Shown: positions 1 to 7,740 of the stretch, piece after piece
How the letters are laid out: every line of letters starts with the position of its first letter
Numbering within the stretch: the first letter of the stretch is position 1
Source: a virus
Virus record (IMG/VR): IMGVR_UViG_3300046535_000852
Location: 1 to 25,819 of that record
Length of the DNA stretch: 25,819 nt
Strand: one strand, 5' to 3'
Position numbers and translations under genes: made by a program
Notes under the pieces: model-generated
What the model was told of the DNA's origin: nothing
The model's database searches: none
The model's input: the letters and a program-made list of their open reading frames with translations, nothing else

Positions 1-862
1 GGTCGGTCTGGATCAGGATCGTGCAGATCAGCGGGCTGGCGGGGGTGGGGTTGGGGGACGCGACCGGGAAGCTGGTGTATGTCGTGTTGGAGGTGGCTCC
101 TGGCGTCGTGCTGCCCCGGTTCCAGGTGCCCGCGCTCTGATCGCAGCAAAAGCCGATCCAGTATTCGCTTCCCTTGTCCACGGCGATCGAAGGCGGCGTG
201 CTGTCGGTGCCGGTGAACAGGAACGTGTTGACGCCCGTCACCGGGCTGGTCTCGGGAACTGCTGAGCCGAGCACCTCACCCAACCCCGCCGAGTATACCG
301 AGCACTTCATATGACCCGCGAAACCGGCGCCGAGCGAAACGGTGATCCTGGTCACCCTGCCGCTGAAGGTGGGCACGAAAGCAGTATAGCGGGCATTATC
401 GCGCACGATCGGATCGGTGCCGGTGATCGCGGTGACAGGACTGAGCGTGCCGCTCTGGACGATGGGGCCGAAGGTATTGTCGGCCAGCGTGATCTTCCAG
501 CCGTTCGCCGAGCCATCGACAATCACCATATCGAGGCCGTTATCGACCATCGAGACCGGTGTCGTCAGGCCTGAGGTGATGTCCCCGAGATGCGTCCCGG
601 CCCAGGTCGCGGGGTCTACCAGGTACACGCCGCTGCCGCTGACGCAGTAGATGCCGCCCGTGGCGGCCTGCCGGATGCCCCGAACGGGGCCGGGGCCGAT
701 AGTGCTGAGCAACCGCGTGCCTGGCGTGGGGTAGTGTCCCGCCGGCATCGGCTCGCCCTGTGCCTGCGGCATCGGTTCAATGTATAAATTCCGGCAGGTC
801 TGGGCCGCCGCGACCACGCTGCGCGCCGTGTACGCCCCGCCAAGCAAGGGGACTTTGCTCAC
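1..862 (-). CDS. P22 gp10-like tail accessory (DNA stabilization) protein, 3' end outside window
   Basis: The frame is open from a GTG at 862 to the left edge (287 codons, no stop). The N-terminal ~130 residues look like P22 gp10, the head-closure protein that plugs the portal after packaging: PLLGGAYTARS near residue 5, CRNLYIEPMP at 23-32, YPTPGTRLL at 44-52, GPVRG at 58-62 and MVDNGLDMVIVDGS at 105-118. From about residue 135 the sequence changes to a beta-rich domain with TRITVSLGAGFAGHMKCSVY (171-190) and GSEYWIGFCCDQSAGTWNRG (231-250), a pattern I associate with fibre or receptor-binding modules rather than with gp10. The GTG overlaps the stop of the upstream HNH-AP2 gene in a GTGA, so the two are probably translationally coupled. 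The Shine-Dalgarno sequence is weak. The N-terminal call is fairly firm; the role of the second domain is inferred. Confidence 0.8.
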   Translation of the reverse strand, partial: MSKVPLLGGAYTARSVVAAAQTCRNLYIEPMPQAQGEPMPAGHYPTPGTRLLSTIGPGPVRGIRQAATGGIYCVSGSGVYLVDPATWAGTHLGDITSGLTTPVSMVDNGLDMVIVDGSANGWKITLADNTFGPIVQSGTLSPVTAITGTDPIVRDNARYTAFVPTFSGRVTRITVSLGAGFAGHMKCSVYSAGLGEVLGSAVPETSPVTGVNTFLFTGTDSTPPSIAVDKGSEYWIGFCCDQSAGTWNRGSTTPGATSNTTYTSFPVASPNPTPASPLICTILIQTD

Positions 863-1539
863 TGGAGATGCCTGACCTTGGCGGCTTCTCTGTAAGCGAC
901 GCCGGCTTCTTCCTTGGTCGCAAACGCGCCAAGATATGTTTGTTTGCCACGAATGACGATTTTAGAGACCCACTTGCCACGAACCAAGGTGGCGCCGCGC
1001 ACTCCTGACGAACTATTTTGGATAGGCGTTTCCTTGAAAGTCCATAAACCGGGATCTCTCTTGTTTTGGTTTTGCTCTCGTCTGGTTGCCCATCGGCAAT
1101 TATCAGGCTCATAGCCTTTCGTATTGTCTAACCGCTCAATCGTGAGGCCCGGAGCATAACCAGGGGCCATGTCCCCAAAGAATCTCTCAAATGAGCGCCA
1201 TCTCTCACAGACCAGGATTCCCCCGCCGCCGTACCGGGGATAAGCTGGGTCCCTGGGATTGTGACACCGCCCCATCATCGCCTTCCAGTTCCCGTAAGTC
1301 GGGAAGCCGGTCATGTTATGGGTGGCAAGCCGACTAGCAGTAAGTTCAGCGATCAGACAACCACACGAGCCGCTTCTGCCAGAGAACAGCGCGCTAGCCT
1401 GAACAGTAAAACTCTCTGCTCCGCAGTCGCATCTACAATGCCATCGCGCAGAGCCGTTGGTGCGCGACTTCGCTCGTCCAACTACCGTCCAACGGCCATA
1501 TCTTTTCCCAGTAAGATCATACCTCGGCTTACCAGCCAT
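859..1539 (-). CDS. HNH-type homing endonuclease with C-terminal AP2 DNA-binding domain
   Basis: A 226-residue protein with three parts. Residues 35-61 hold a cysteine-rich zinc-ribbon-like region (CRCDCG at 35-40 and SCGC at 58-61). Residues 83-160 hold the phage HNH-like core, with NWKAMMGRCHNP, then ERLDN (135-139), GYEPDNCRW (142-150) and REQNQNKR. Residues 178-224 form an AP2-like DNA-binding domain (GVRGATLVRGKWVSKI, then YLGAFATKEEAGVAYREAAK). Such proteins are free-standing homing endonucleases that nick or cut intronless phage DNA and spread by gene conversion. I chose the ATG at 1539 because it starts just before the conserved YDLTGKRYGRWTV region; ATGs at 1560 and 1626 are also in frame, and none has a convincing ribosome binding site. 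It sits between a tail fibre gene and the gp10-like gene, and its last codons overlap the gp10-like start. Confidence 0.87.
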   Translation of the reverse strand: MAGKPRYDLTGKRYGRWTVVGRAKSRTNGSARWHCRCDCGAESFTVQASALFSGRSGSCGCLIAELTASRLATHNMTGFPTYGNWKAMMGRCHNPRDPAYPRYGGGGILVCERWRSFERFFGDMAPGYAPGLTIERLDNTKGYEPDNCRWATRREQNQNKRDPGLWTFKETPIQNSSSGVRGATLVRGKWVSKIVIRGKQTYLGAFATKEEAGVAYREAAKVRHLQ

Positions 1540-1639
1540 CGCACACCCCCCAACCGTCATGGAGGATATATCACACACGTGAGGCTGCGAAAGCTGGTAG
1601 CCTCCTGTGAGGGCCTGCCTCATCATGTCACCCGGATCA

Positions 1640-2710
1640 TCAACACGCTACCGTTGCGATACATCCTTCCAGCTTCGCCACTCTCTGGCGCAAGGCTTTC
1701 ACCTCGGCGAGCAAGAGCGGGACGAATTTGGAATAATCCACGCCCCATGTGTCACTCGGCTCGTCATGGGTCACGGCACCGGGAAATATCTCGTACGCTT
1801 CCTGCGCGATCACGCCGAATGCCCGGCCGCCCGACTTCCAGGCGAAGTCACAGGCGTTTAACGCGTCGATGATCGGCCCGGCGTCGAAGGCCCGCGCGTC
1901 CTCTTTCAGGCGACCGTCGCTGGTCGTATTATAGGCCGTGACGGTCGCGGTCACGGAGATGGACCCAACCGCGCCGCCGGCATAGAGAAAGTTAACGGCG
2001 GCGCCCGTGGTGCCAATTCTGTTGACACTGACCGGAACAATCGTGTTTTCGAAAACCGCGCCGTTGCTCACGTCAAGGCTCATGCCGGCGACGTTGACAA
2101 CCCCCTGATTGCCGCCGTGCGCTATCACGATGTTGCCGGGTGTGACCCTGCCGGCGAACGTCGCGCCCTGACCCGACAACTGGCCGGAAATCGCCAGCGT
2201 GTTATTGACACCGACCGCGCCCTGGAACGTCGCCGCCTGAGCTGTGATCGCGCCAGTAAACGTCGCTAAGTTATCCACTTCCAACGGGCCGTGGAACGTC
2301 CCGGCCTGAGCCGCCAGATCACTGGAGAATGTCGCGGATGTGCCGGTCAACGGGCCGGCGAACGTCGCGGAGTTAGCGGCCAACGGACCGGAAAGCGTCA
2401 GCGTGTTGTTAATGCCCACGGCGCCCTCGAACGTCGCCGCCTGACCAACCAACGCACCAGTGAACGTCGCCGCGTTGTCAACCAACAGCGGGCCATGGAA
2501 AGTCCCGGCCTGGGCTGTCAGGTCGCTGGAGAACGTCGCCGTGGTTCCGACTATTGGGCCGCCAATCTCCAACCGCGCCGCGAATGCCGCGTTGAGGTCG
2601 TCGGCGTAAAGCACATCCCCGTCCTGCCACGGATAGCCCGAGGGGCTGGTGGTGAGGCTGCCGACCAGCGGGGGAAGGCTCGCCATCGTGGCCATTGGTG
2701 CCCGGCTCAT
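1640..2710 (-). CDS. Tail fibre protein with S74 intramolecular chaperone domain
   Basis: A 356-residue fibre. The N-terminus has YPWQDGDVLYADDLNAAF (26-43), a motif shared with the fibre encoded at 11773-13023 and probably a virion attachment point. Residues 58-192 are two tandem ~68-residue repeats rich in ATF..G..., typical of beta-helical shafts. The C-terminus from about 262 is a peptidase S74/intramolecular chaperone domain: SDGRLKED with the presumptive catalytic Ser264, then FGVIAQEAYEIFPGAV (298-313), VDYSKFVPLLLAEVKALRQR and a short coiled coil. In this family the domain trimerises the fibre and cleaves itself off after folding. The start has a good GGAGG seven bases upstream. It lies 13 bases after the gp4-like gene, so it is probably in the same transcript. 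Confidence 0.9.
   Translation of the reverse strand: MSRAPMATMASLPPLVGSLTTSPSGYPWQDGDVLYADDLNAAFAARLEIGGPIVGTTATFSSDLTAQAGTFHGPLLVDNAATFTGALVGQAATFEGAVGINNTLTLSGPLAANSATFAGPLTGTSATFSSDLAAQAGTFHGPLEVDNLATFTGAITAQAATFQGAVGVNNTLAISGQLSGQGATFAGRVTPGNIVIAHGGNQGVVNVAGMSLDVSNGAVFENTIVPVSVNRIGTTGAAVNFLYAGGAVGSISVTATVTAYNTTSDGRLKEDARAFDAGPIIDALNACDFAWKSGGRAFGVIAQEAYEIFPGAVTHDEPSDTWGVDYSKFVPLLLAEVKALRQRVAKLEGCIATVAC
2132..2539 (-). repeat. Tandem coding repeat in the S74 fibre, two ~204-bp units
   Basis: Two consecutive units of 68 codons, residues 58-125 and 126-192. Each contains SSDLxAQAGTFHGPL, then VDN.ATFTGA, QAATF.GAVG.NNTL and ATFAG in the same order and spacing. The DNA copies are also similar but diverged at many third positions. 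This looks like an internal duplication that lengthened the fibre shaft. Confidence 0.85.
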
Positions 2711-2723
2711 GTCATGTCCTCCG

Positions 2724-3926
2724 TTAACTCAGCACCGACCCGCCGCCGGTCACCCAGGCTTGCGAAAGCCCTCGCCCGGACCAACTCGACACGTCGCCCC
2801 GGTGATGCGTGAGCGCCGGGGGCATGCCGAGGAGGGGTATCTGGCTGTTGGCCAGTCTGATCGTCTCCAGCGCGGCCCTGGCCTGGCCGGCGAGGAACGG
2901 CGAGACCTGTCCGCCTGAAGCGATGACAATCCGGCACGCCAGATTGCTAACGATAGCATCAGTGTATTCCGGCGGCAGGTCGAGCGTGTTGTCCAGCGCG
3001 TCGTAGTCTGGCAGCGATGCCTTGACCAACAGGTGCATCTCGTAAAGTCCGGCCGGCGCGACCGGGTAGAAATACACCCGCGCCTGGGGCCATCCGCTAT
3101 CGTAGAACACCGCTGAGGGGATGCTCTTGAGGTCTTTGATGGTGATATGCGACCAGTCTTCCTTCGCCTCGATGATGGACAATGGAATATCGACCATGTT
3201 CGGCGTACGCGGGGAGGCGGCGGCGCCGAGGGGAAACGGCAGTTCCTCCGCCAGCACCGCGCCACCTTCACCGAACGAACCGGGGCCGATCGTCACCCAG
3301 GCGGCGTGAATCTTGTCCGGTCGCGCGACATTGATATCGAGGCCCCGACCGATCGTGTAGAAGTTCGCTCCGGTGGATACGACACTCGTCTCGACCTCAT
3401 TCCACACGAGCCATCGTTTGCGCTGCCACTGGCCCAGCATCATCATCAGTTGGCCAAATGCATCGTAAACGTCCTTGGAGCCGTCAGCCACGCTTTGCGT
3501 ATCGTTGATCCGCCCGGCCAGCCGCAACGCCATGAAGATGGCCTGTTCGACGGTCTCCACGAGAGCCGGCAGGAATGGCGCCACGTATTGTTGGTTAATC
3601 GCACTGAACGCCTTGAGCGCGGAGACGGCCAGTTGCACGTCGAGCGGGACGGGCGGCAGCGAGTAGATCTGCCGCAGCCGCACCGCCATGGTCGTGAGCA
3701 AAACGTGCTCGTAAGGCGTCCAATACGGGACGTCCGTCGTGAGGTTGGGAAACGTCGGGACCGATGTTCGATTGGCCTGGACGAGGCGTTCAAGGTTCCA
3801 TTCGTTGATCATCGCGTTAAGGATTTTGAAGCTGTCGTTAACGTCATCCGGCATCGGTGTTTGGCCGATTCCGTTCACGCCGGAATTTCTGAGACTTAAA
3901 AAGATGATGTCGTTCGCTATCGTCAT
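2724..3926 (-). CDS. P22 gp4-like tail accessory / head completion protein, internally duplicated
   Basis: A 400-residue protein in the position expected for a gp4-like adaptor (after coat, before gp10), which binds the portal ring and extends the DNA channel. The best-matching part begins near residue 124: VEQAIFMALRLAGRIN, DAFGQLMMMLGQWQRKRW, FYTIGRGLDINVARPDKIHAAWV, then LPPEYTDAIVSNLACRI and LANSQIPLLGMPP near the end. The first ~115 residues repeat the plan without the middle section: NDIIFLSLRNSGVNG, DSFKILNAMINEWN, then YWTPYEHVLLTTMAVRLRQI and ALKAFSAINQQY. Family members are usually shorter (about 160-220 residues), so this is about double length and looks like a tandem domain duplication. 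It starts with ATG six bases after a tiny membrane ORF. Confidence 0.75.
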   Translation of the reverse strand: MTIANDIIFLSLRNSGVNGIGQTPMPDDVNDSFKILNAMINEWNLERLVQANRTSVPTFPNLTTDVPYWTPYEHVLLTTMAVRLRQIYSLPPVPLDVQLAVSALKAFSAINQQYVAPFLPALVETVEQAIFMALRLAGRINDTQSVADGSKDVYDAFGQLMMMLGQWQRKRWLVWNEVETSVVSTGANFYTIGRGLDINVARPDKIHAAWVTIGPGSFGEGGAVLAEELPFPLGAAASPRTPNMVDIPLSIIEAKEDWSHITIKDLKSIPSAVFYDSGWPQARVYFYPVAPAGLYEMHLLVKASLPDYDALDNTLDLPPEYTDAIVSNLACRIVIASGGQVSPFLAGQARAALETIRLANSQIPLLGMPPALTHHRGDVSSWSGRGLSQAWVTGGGSVLS

Positions 3927-3932
3927 TTCACA

Positions 3933-4046
3933 TCACCAGCGCCAGAGAGCGAAGAACAGCACGAGCGCCACCACGATGATGATCACGGCCACCACCGCGT
4001 TGGCCGCCCATGCCCATCCGATCAGGCCGACAGAATCGAGAACCAC
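3933..4046 (-). CDS. Putative 37-residue single-span membrane peptide
   Basis: A short reading frame starting at a GTG inside the 3' end of the decoration-like gene (different frame) and ending six bases before the gp4-like gene. The product is mostly one hydrophobic helix: WAWAANAVVAVIIIVVALVL followed by FFALWRW at the C-terminus. The clean transmembrane pattern fills a gap that otherwise holds no gene. The GTG start has no clear ribosome binding site, and coupling to the upstream stop is possible. No function is assigned. Confidence 0.4.
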   Translation of the reverse strand: MVLDSVGLIGWAWAANAVVAVIIIVVALVLFFALWRW

Positions 4047-4381
4047 ACGCCCACGTCCGGCGAGACGAACTGGGCTTTACCGGCGGCCGCGAGACTGATC
4101 CCGGTCGCCGCCGCCACGCCGTTGATGGTGTCGGCGGTCCCAGGTGCCGCGAACACCTGGGTGGCCGCCGCGCCACTGTTGATGACCGTCACCTCCTGCC
4201 CGCCGGTAGCAGGCGGCAGGGAGACGCTATCAGCCGCCGTGGCGCACACAGTCACCCTGTTGAACGCCGCCACGAGAGGACGCGCGGCGGCCCGCGTGCC
4301 TCCCGCCGTCGCCGTGATGTTGTTCTGAAACGACGAGATGCCCGTGGGGTCGAACAGTTGCGGGCCGCGATCGTATGCCAT
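4022..4381 (-). CDS. Small capsid-decoration-like protein
   Basis: A 119-residue protein in the head module between the coat gene and the gp4-like gene. It has a repetitive beta-strand pattern, with GGQEVTVINSGAAATQVFAA (60-79), then TADTINGVAAATGISLAAAG and a final VWFSIL. I recognise this as a frequent small phage protein type (VTVINxG...V..APG..DTINGVA...) usually next to coat genes and probably a particle decoration or stabilising protein; the exact role is not proven. It follows the HNH gene by 12 bases. Without that insertion it would lie directly after the coat gene. Confidence 0.7.
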   Translation of the reverse strand: MAYDRGPQLFDPTGISSFQNNITATAGGTRAAARPLVAAFNRVTVCATAADSVSLPPATGGQEVTVINSGAAATQVFAAPGTADTINGVAAATGISLAAAGKAQFVSPDVGVWFSILSA

Positions 4382-4393
4382 GGTGTCGGTCTC

Positions 4394-5203
4394 CTACTCG
4401 ATGTGTTTCCAAGAACGACGATGCCGAATGCCGGACACGTATTGCACCGAGATCCCGTAACGGCTGGCCAGATCGATGCCGCGATCCGTGCTTGAACGGA
4501 TGATCCGCACGATCTCAGGCGTGATCCGATCGCTGACGCCCACTCTCGGTCCAATACGAGGCGCCTTCACGCCTTTCTCGTCTCCAAGATGGGGCCATGA
4601 ATGACGCGCCTTGAGGCTACTGATCGTGTTGCGCGAGACCTTATAATCGTCAGCTATCCGGCTGTGGGTTCGCGGGTCGGCCAGGATTCTCCTGGCGTCC
4701 TCTTCAGTCAGAATTGCCCGGTAGTGATTTTCACCTTCAGGCGTGCGATGGCGACCTTTCGCCATCATGTCATCGGTGTTCTCGGCGCTTGTCCCGAGGA
4801 ACAGATGGTCCGGATTAACACAGGCCCGCACGTCGCATGTGTGACAAACAAAAAGCAGCGAAGAAATCGGCCCTTTGTGACGAGCGTAACTATAACGATG
4901 CGCTCTGGCCTGTAACACTCCATTAACCCGGCCATTGAACAATCCATAACCGTCTTTGTCTTTGCCGCCCTTCCACAACCAGCAGCCTTTTTCGTTTTCC
5001 TTGTTGATTTTCGAAGCAAATCTTTCATCAAACGACATGCGCCGCCAAAGCCAAGGCATCATCTGCGAGGCTACCGGTGAGCCATACTTTTGGTTCCGGC
5101 GCATGTGGTTGATGCAAAGCCCGAGAGAGATCGACGGTTCGTCGCAGCCCTTGACGCAGCATTCCGCCCAAAGGGCGTCTTCATTTCCTGACACGGTGTC
5201 CAT
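4394..5203 (-). CDS. Free-standing HNH homing endonuclease
   Basis: The protein begins with a small cysteine cluster (CCVKGC then GLCINH, a zinc ribbon seen at the N-terminus of some HNH proteins). The HNH zinc-finger core follows: [11 protein letters not shown], then [20 protein letters not shown] with paired cysteines and the NPDHL active-site segment. After the core come two helix-turn-helix units, [20 protein letters not shown] and [20 protein letters not shown], likely for target recognition. The frame is open back to a TTG at 5251. I prefer the ATG at 5203 (269 residues), just behind AAGGAG, although the spacing is very short; a GTG at 5194 would be better spaced. It sits alone between coat and decoration genes, a typical homing site. 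Composition is less GC-rich than its neighbours, consistent with later arrival. Confidence 0.88.
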   Translation of the reverse strand: MDTVSGNEDALWAECCVKGCDEPSISLGLCINHMRRNQKYGSPVASQMMPWLWRRMSFDERFASKINKENEKGCWLWKGGKDKDGYGLFNGRVNGVLQARAHRYSYARHKGPISSLLFVCHTCDVRACVNPDHLFLGTSAENTDDMMAKGRHRTPEGENHYRAILTEEDARRILADPRTHSRIADDYKVSRNTISSLKARHSWPHLGDEKGVKAPRIGPRVGVSDRITPEIVRIIRSSTDRGIDLASRYGISVQYVSGIRHRRSWKHIE

Positions 5204-5311
5204 GCTCCTTTTCAGCACGGACACCATATCAATGACGTTCACATTTGACAACGTGTATTCCGTATATTCAAATTGGTTATGTCATCTGGGTAGATATGGC
5301 GGAATTGCCGG

Positions 5312-6517
5312 CTAATTGGCTGCTAGCCTGACGGCCAATTGGGGTCGTAACGCAACGGCTCCCCATAGGACATCAATCCTAATTGGCATGGTGTCGTCGG
5401 AAATACTATATTGACGCACGGCCCTCATGGAGATACCATCTTTTACCACGCGTGATGCCATATCGACCCCGCCGGGCATCACCAGATCGGCTGTCGCGAA
5501 GGTAAAAGCGTCGGGACTGTAAGCAAGACTCAACCCGGTCGCCGTGCTCGCCGTTCCCTGGAACGCGATCGCCGCCGTCGCGTTGGCCACGGGGATGGCG
5601 ACGTTCTGCGATGGGGAGCCGACCAGGGCATTGATGGCCGGTGCGATGGCCATGTTGCCACCGCCGCCTCCGTAGGCCGCTGTCAACACGAACTGCTGGA
5701 GCACGCCGCTGTTGACCTTGGTTTCGGGGTGGATTCTGTAGACACCCGCGATGGTGAACACATCCCCCGCGTTACCCGCGCCGGCCCCGGTGATCACGGC
5801 CAGGGTGGCGCCGGTGACCTGATTGAGCACGATGGCCGTCGTGTAGGCAGCGTTCTCGGCGCCGCGGGTCTGGGTCGTCAAATGGGTGTTCTCCGCCCAC
5901 TCGAAGCCGCCGGCGAGGCCCATGACCCCGTCGGTATATTGCCGCGCGATCTGTGTGCTCTGCTGGAACAAGCCCTTGAGGCTGTCCACCAGATCCACGT
6001 TGTCCTGGGTGTTGATGCGTAGCTGCCACTGCTTGGACTGTGGCGTCAGGTTGTCGAGCAGCATCTTGCGAGCCACGAGCACGTTCTTGAACGATTGCGC
6101 GACACCCGGCGTCCCGACCTGATTCCAGACGGTCGGCCACATCATGCCGATAACCGCCGCCTCGATCTGCGCCGCGAGGACGGCGATGGCGGGTTCGATG
6201 TAGCGCGCGGTGAAGTCGTCAATGGACAGCGTGAGTTCAGCCGAGGAGAACGAAAAATCGACGTGATACTGATTGGTGATCGGCAGGCTGACCTGGGTTT
6301 CCACCGTGTTCTGCAAGCTGAGCGCCGGGGTGGTGCTGACGGTGTATTGCACCGGCAGGCGGATACGGAGCGTGCTGCCGATCTTGGCGCCGCTGTTGGC
6401 GAAGCTGTCGTCGTATTGCCTGTTGATGCTGCCTATGAAGTTGCACTTTTGGTGCAGGATCGCGAGCGCCTTGGCCGTGATCATGTTGATGGTGAGGAGT
6501 GTATTGGTGGCGGGCAT
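5312..6517 (-). CDS. Major capsid (coat) protein, P22 Gp5 family
   Basis: A 401-residue protein placed portal - scaffold - coat as in P22-like phages. It has the N-terminal coat pattern: ITAKALAILHQKCNFIGSIN, YDDSF (35-39), GAKIGSTLRIRLPVQYTV (43-60), LPITNQYHVDFSFSSAELTL (78-97) and the conserved IDDFTARYIEPAIAVLAAQI (99-118). The later part carries WQLRINTQDNVDLVDSLKGL and a VFTIAGVYRIHPET stretch like the inserted (I) domain region of this family, ending with RIDVLWGAVALRPQLAVRL. The start ATG has an AGAGG at good distance. A 192-base untranslated leader precedes it. It builds the icosahedral shell on the HK97 fold. Confidence 0.92.
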   Translation of the reverse strand: MPATNTLLTINMITAKALAILHQKCNFIGSINRQYDDSFANSGAKIGSTLRIRLPVQYTVSTTPALSLQNTVETQVSLPITNQYHVDFSFSSAELTLSIDDFTARYIEPAIAVLAAQIEAAVIGMMWPTVWNQVGTPGVAQSFKNVLVARKMLLDNLTPQSKQWQLRINTQDNVDLVDSLKGLFQQSTQIARQYTDGVMGLAGGFEWAENTHLTTQTRGAENAAYTTAIVLNQVTGATLAVITGAGAGNAGDVFTIAGVYRIHPETKVNSGVLQQFVLTAAYGGGGGNMAIAPAINALVGSPSQNVAIPVANATAAIAFQGTASTATGLSLAYSPDAFTFATADLVMPGGVDMASRVVKDGISMRAVRQYSISDDTMPIRIDVLWGAVALRPQLAVRLAAN

Positions 6518-6709
6518 GGTGGCCTCTGTTGTTCAAACGGATTGAATGAGAGGCGTCCGCTTTCATTGGGACGCCGGTTCAGTCCGCTGTCGCAACAGAG
6601 AAGCCACGCGATCAGCCGGGATACGCACGCCACGCGGTGTTGTCGGATCCGCTACCCGTCAGGCACGTCATGTCACGCGGTGGTTGCCCGCTCCGCTGCC
6701 GGGTAGACG
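6518..6709 (-). promoter_or_regulatory. Untranslated leader upstream of the coat gene, with inverted and direct repeats
   Basis: This is the longest gap in the head module, and I see no gene in it. It contains a perfect 7-bp inverted repeat with a 10-base loop at 6552-6575 (ggcgtcc/ggacgcc), a second 7-bp inverted repeat ctacccg (6652-6658) / cgggtag (6700-6706), and an imperfect direct repeat beginning cacgcggtg near 6632 and 6674. The hairpin at 6552-6575 lies about 35 bases before the coat start and could stabilise or regulate the coat message. No convincing -35/-10 pair was found by eye. Confidence 0.35.
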
Positions 6710-7477
6710 TTAGCGCCGGGTCTGTTTCTCCAACGTCTGGCGCATATAGAAATCAGCCAACTGCTGCGCCGTCGCCGTGTATTCATTGAACTGCGGCGAT
6801 GCGCGGCCCGTCACCGGGCGCACCGGAGCGGGAGCGCGTGTTACCGGGATCGGCGGCACTGGATGACCGTTGACCGGCCGCGACGGCGCATCCTCGATCG
6901 TGGCGGCATACTTGCCGAGGGCCATTGACCGCGCTCGTTCCGTCTGAAGGTTCGCGATGCGTTGCAGCGCGTCAGGATCGCTTGCCAGCGCCGCCGCGAC
7001 CCGCACTCCCTCGTCGGCGGGCATCTCAACCAATAGCGAGGCAATCTGAGGATCGGCTCCCATCGCCATCAGATCATCGCAGCGTTGTTTCCAGTCGGCG
7101 TATTGCGCCGCGCCCTGCTGATGGAACGTCTCGGTTCTTATTTTCGCGCGCTCCTCGGCCCTTATCTCCATCCGTTCACGCTGAATACGTTGCTCTGGCG
7201 TTTCATCCTGGGGCGCCACGTTGGCCGCCTGCCGGCGGTAGAACTCCAGTTCCGCGAGTTGCTCTGCTTCACGCCGCTCGGCCGCCGCCAGCCGCGCCCG
7301 CACCTGGGCAACGCGACGGCCCTCGGTGTCACGTTCCCGCCGTTGCGCCTCCTCCTCGGTCTGCTCCGGGGCTTCTGGCGTGTCCGGTGTGGACTCTGCC
7401 GACGGCGGATCGGGAACAGCGGGTTGCGTTGCGCCTCCGGGATCGGGGACGACGGGGTCGGTATTGGTTTCAGACAT
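6710..7477 (-). CDS. Scaffolding protein
   Basis: A 255-residue hydrophilic protein directly before the coat gene. The N-terminal 45 residues are Pro/Thr/Glu-rich and look disordered. A long charged helix follows (EEAQRRERDTEGRRVAQVRA to AELEFYRRQAA), then QRIQRERMEIRAEERAKIRT and YADWKQRCDDLMAMGADPQI, a Pro/Val-rich linker, and a basic helical C-terminus (ATAQQLADFYMRQTLEKQTR). This coiled-coil/acidic pattern with a basic tail, at this gene position, fits phage scaffolds, which line the procapsid interior and leave before or during packaging. I chose the ATG at 7477 because upstream codons (arginine-rich and overlapping the previous gene) look non-coding. No catalytic motif is visible. Confidence 0.75.
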   Translation of the reverse strand: MSETNTDPVVPDPGGATQPAVPDPPSAESTPDTPEAPEQTEEEAQRRERDTEGRRVAQVRARLAAAERREAEQLAELEFYRRQAANVAPQDETPEQRIQRERMEIRAEERAKIRTETFHQQGAAQYADWKQRCDDLMAMGADPQIASLLVEMPADEGVRVAAALASDPDALQRIANLQTERARSMALGKYAATIEDAPSRPVNGHPVPPIPVTRAPAPVRPVTGRASPQFNEYTATAQQLADFYMRQTLEKQTRR

Positions 7478-7491
7478 GGGATTACTCGGTG

Positions 7492-7740
7492 TTACCGTGG
7501 TGCACTGGGTGGCACGTCGTGATGGATGACGGCGGGCTGCTCGTCCTCCGGCATGACGGCCCGCTTCGCCAGCGAGCCGCACAGGATGGCGAGTTTGGCC
7601 TCGAGGTCGAGCACGCGGTCGCGTAGTCGCTCGTTCTCGGCCAACAGCCGCTTGTTCTCCTCCAGCGTGTCGTAGAGCATGCCGATGGCGTTGCCATCGT
7701 TCAGCGGGACACCGTCATCGTCAGTGCCGGTGCCGGTCAT
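7492..7740 (-). CDS. Small coiled-coil protein between portal and scaffold
   Basis: An 82-residue protein with an acidic N-terminus (GTGTDDDG) and one strong heptad region, YDTLEENKRLLAENERLRDR continuing into VLDLEAKLAIL. It likely forms a dimeric or oligomeric coiled coil. Its ATG overlaps the portal stop as ATGA, so it is translationally coupled. The scaffold gene follows 14 bases later. I do not recognise a family; an assembly or scaffold-accessory role is suggested only by position. Confidence 0.75.
   Translation of the reverse strand: MTGTGTDDDGVPLNDGNAIGMLYDTLEENKRLLAENERLRDRVLDLEAKLAILCGSLAKRAVMPEDEQPAVIHHDVPPSAPR

Noticed and set aside
3147-3899. Long plus-strand open frame (250 codons)
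   Set aside because: It lies wholly opposite the gp4-like gene, has an Arg/His/Asp-rich composition typical of an antisense shadow in GC-rich DNA, and shows no domain pattern.
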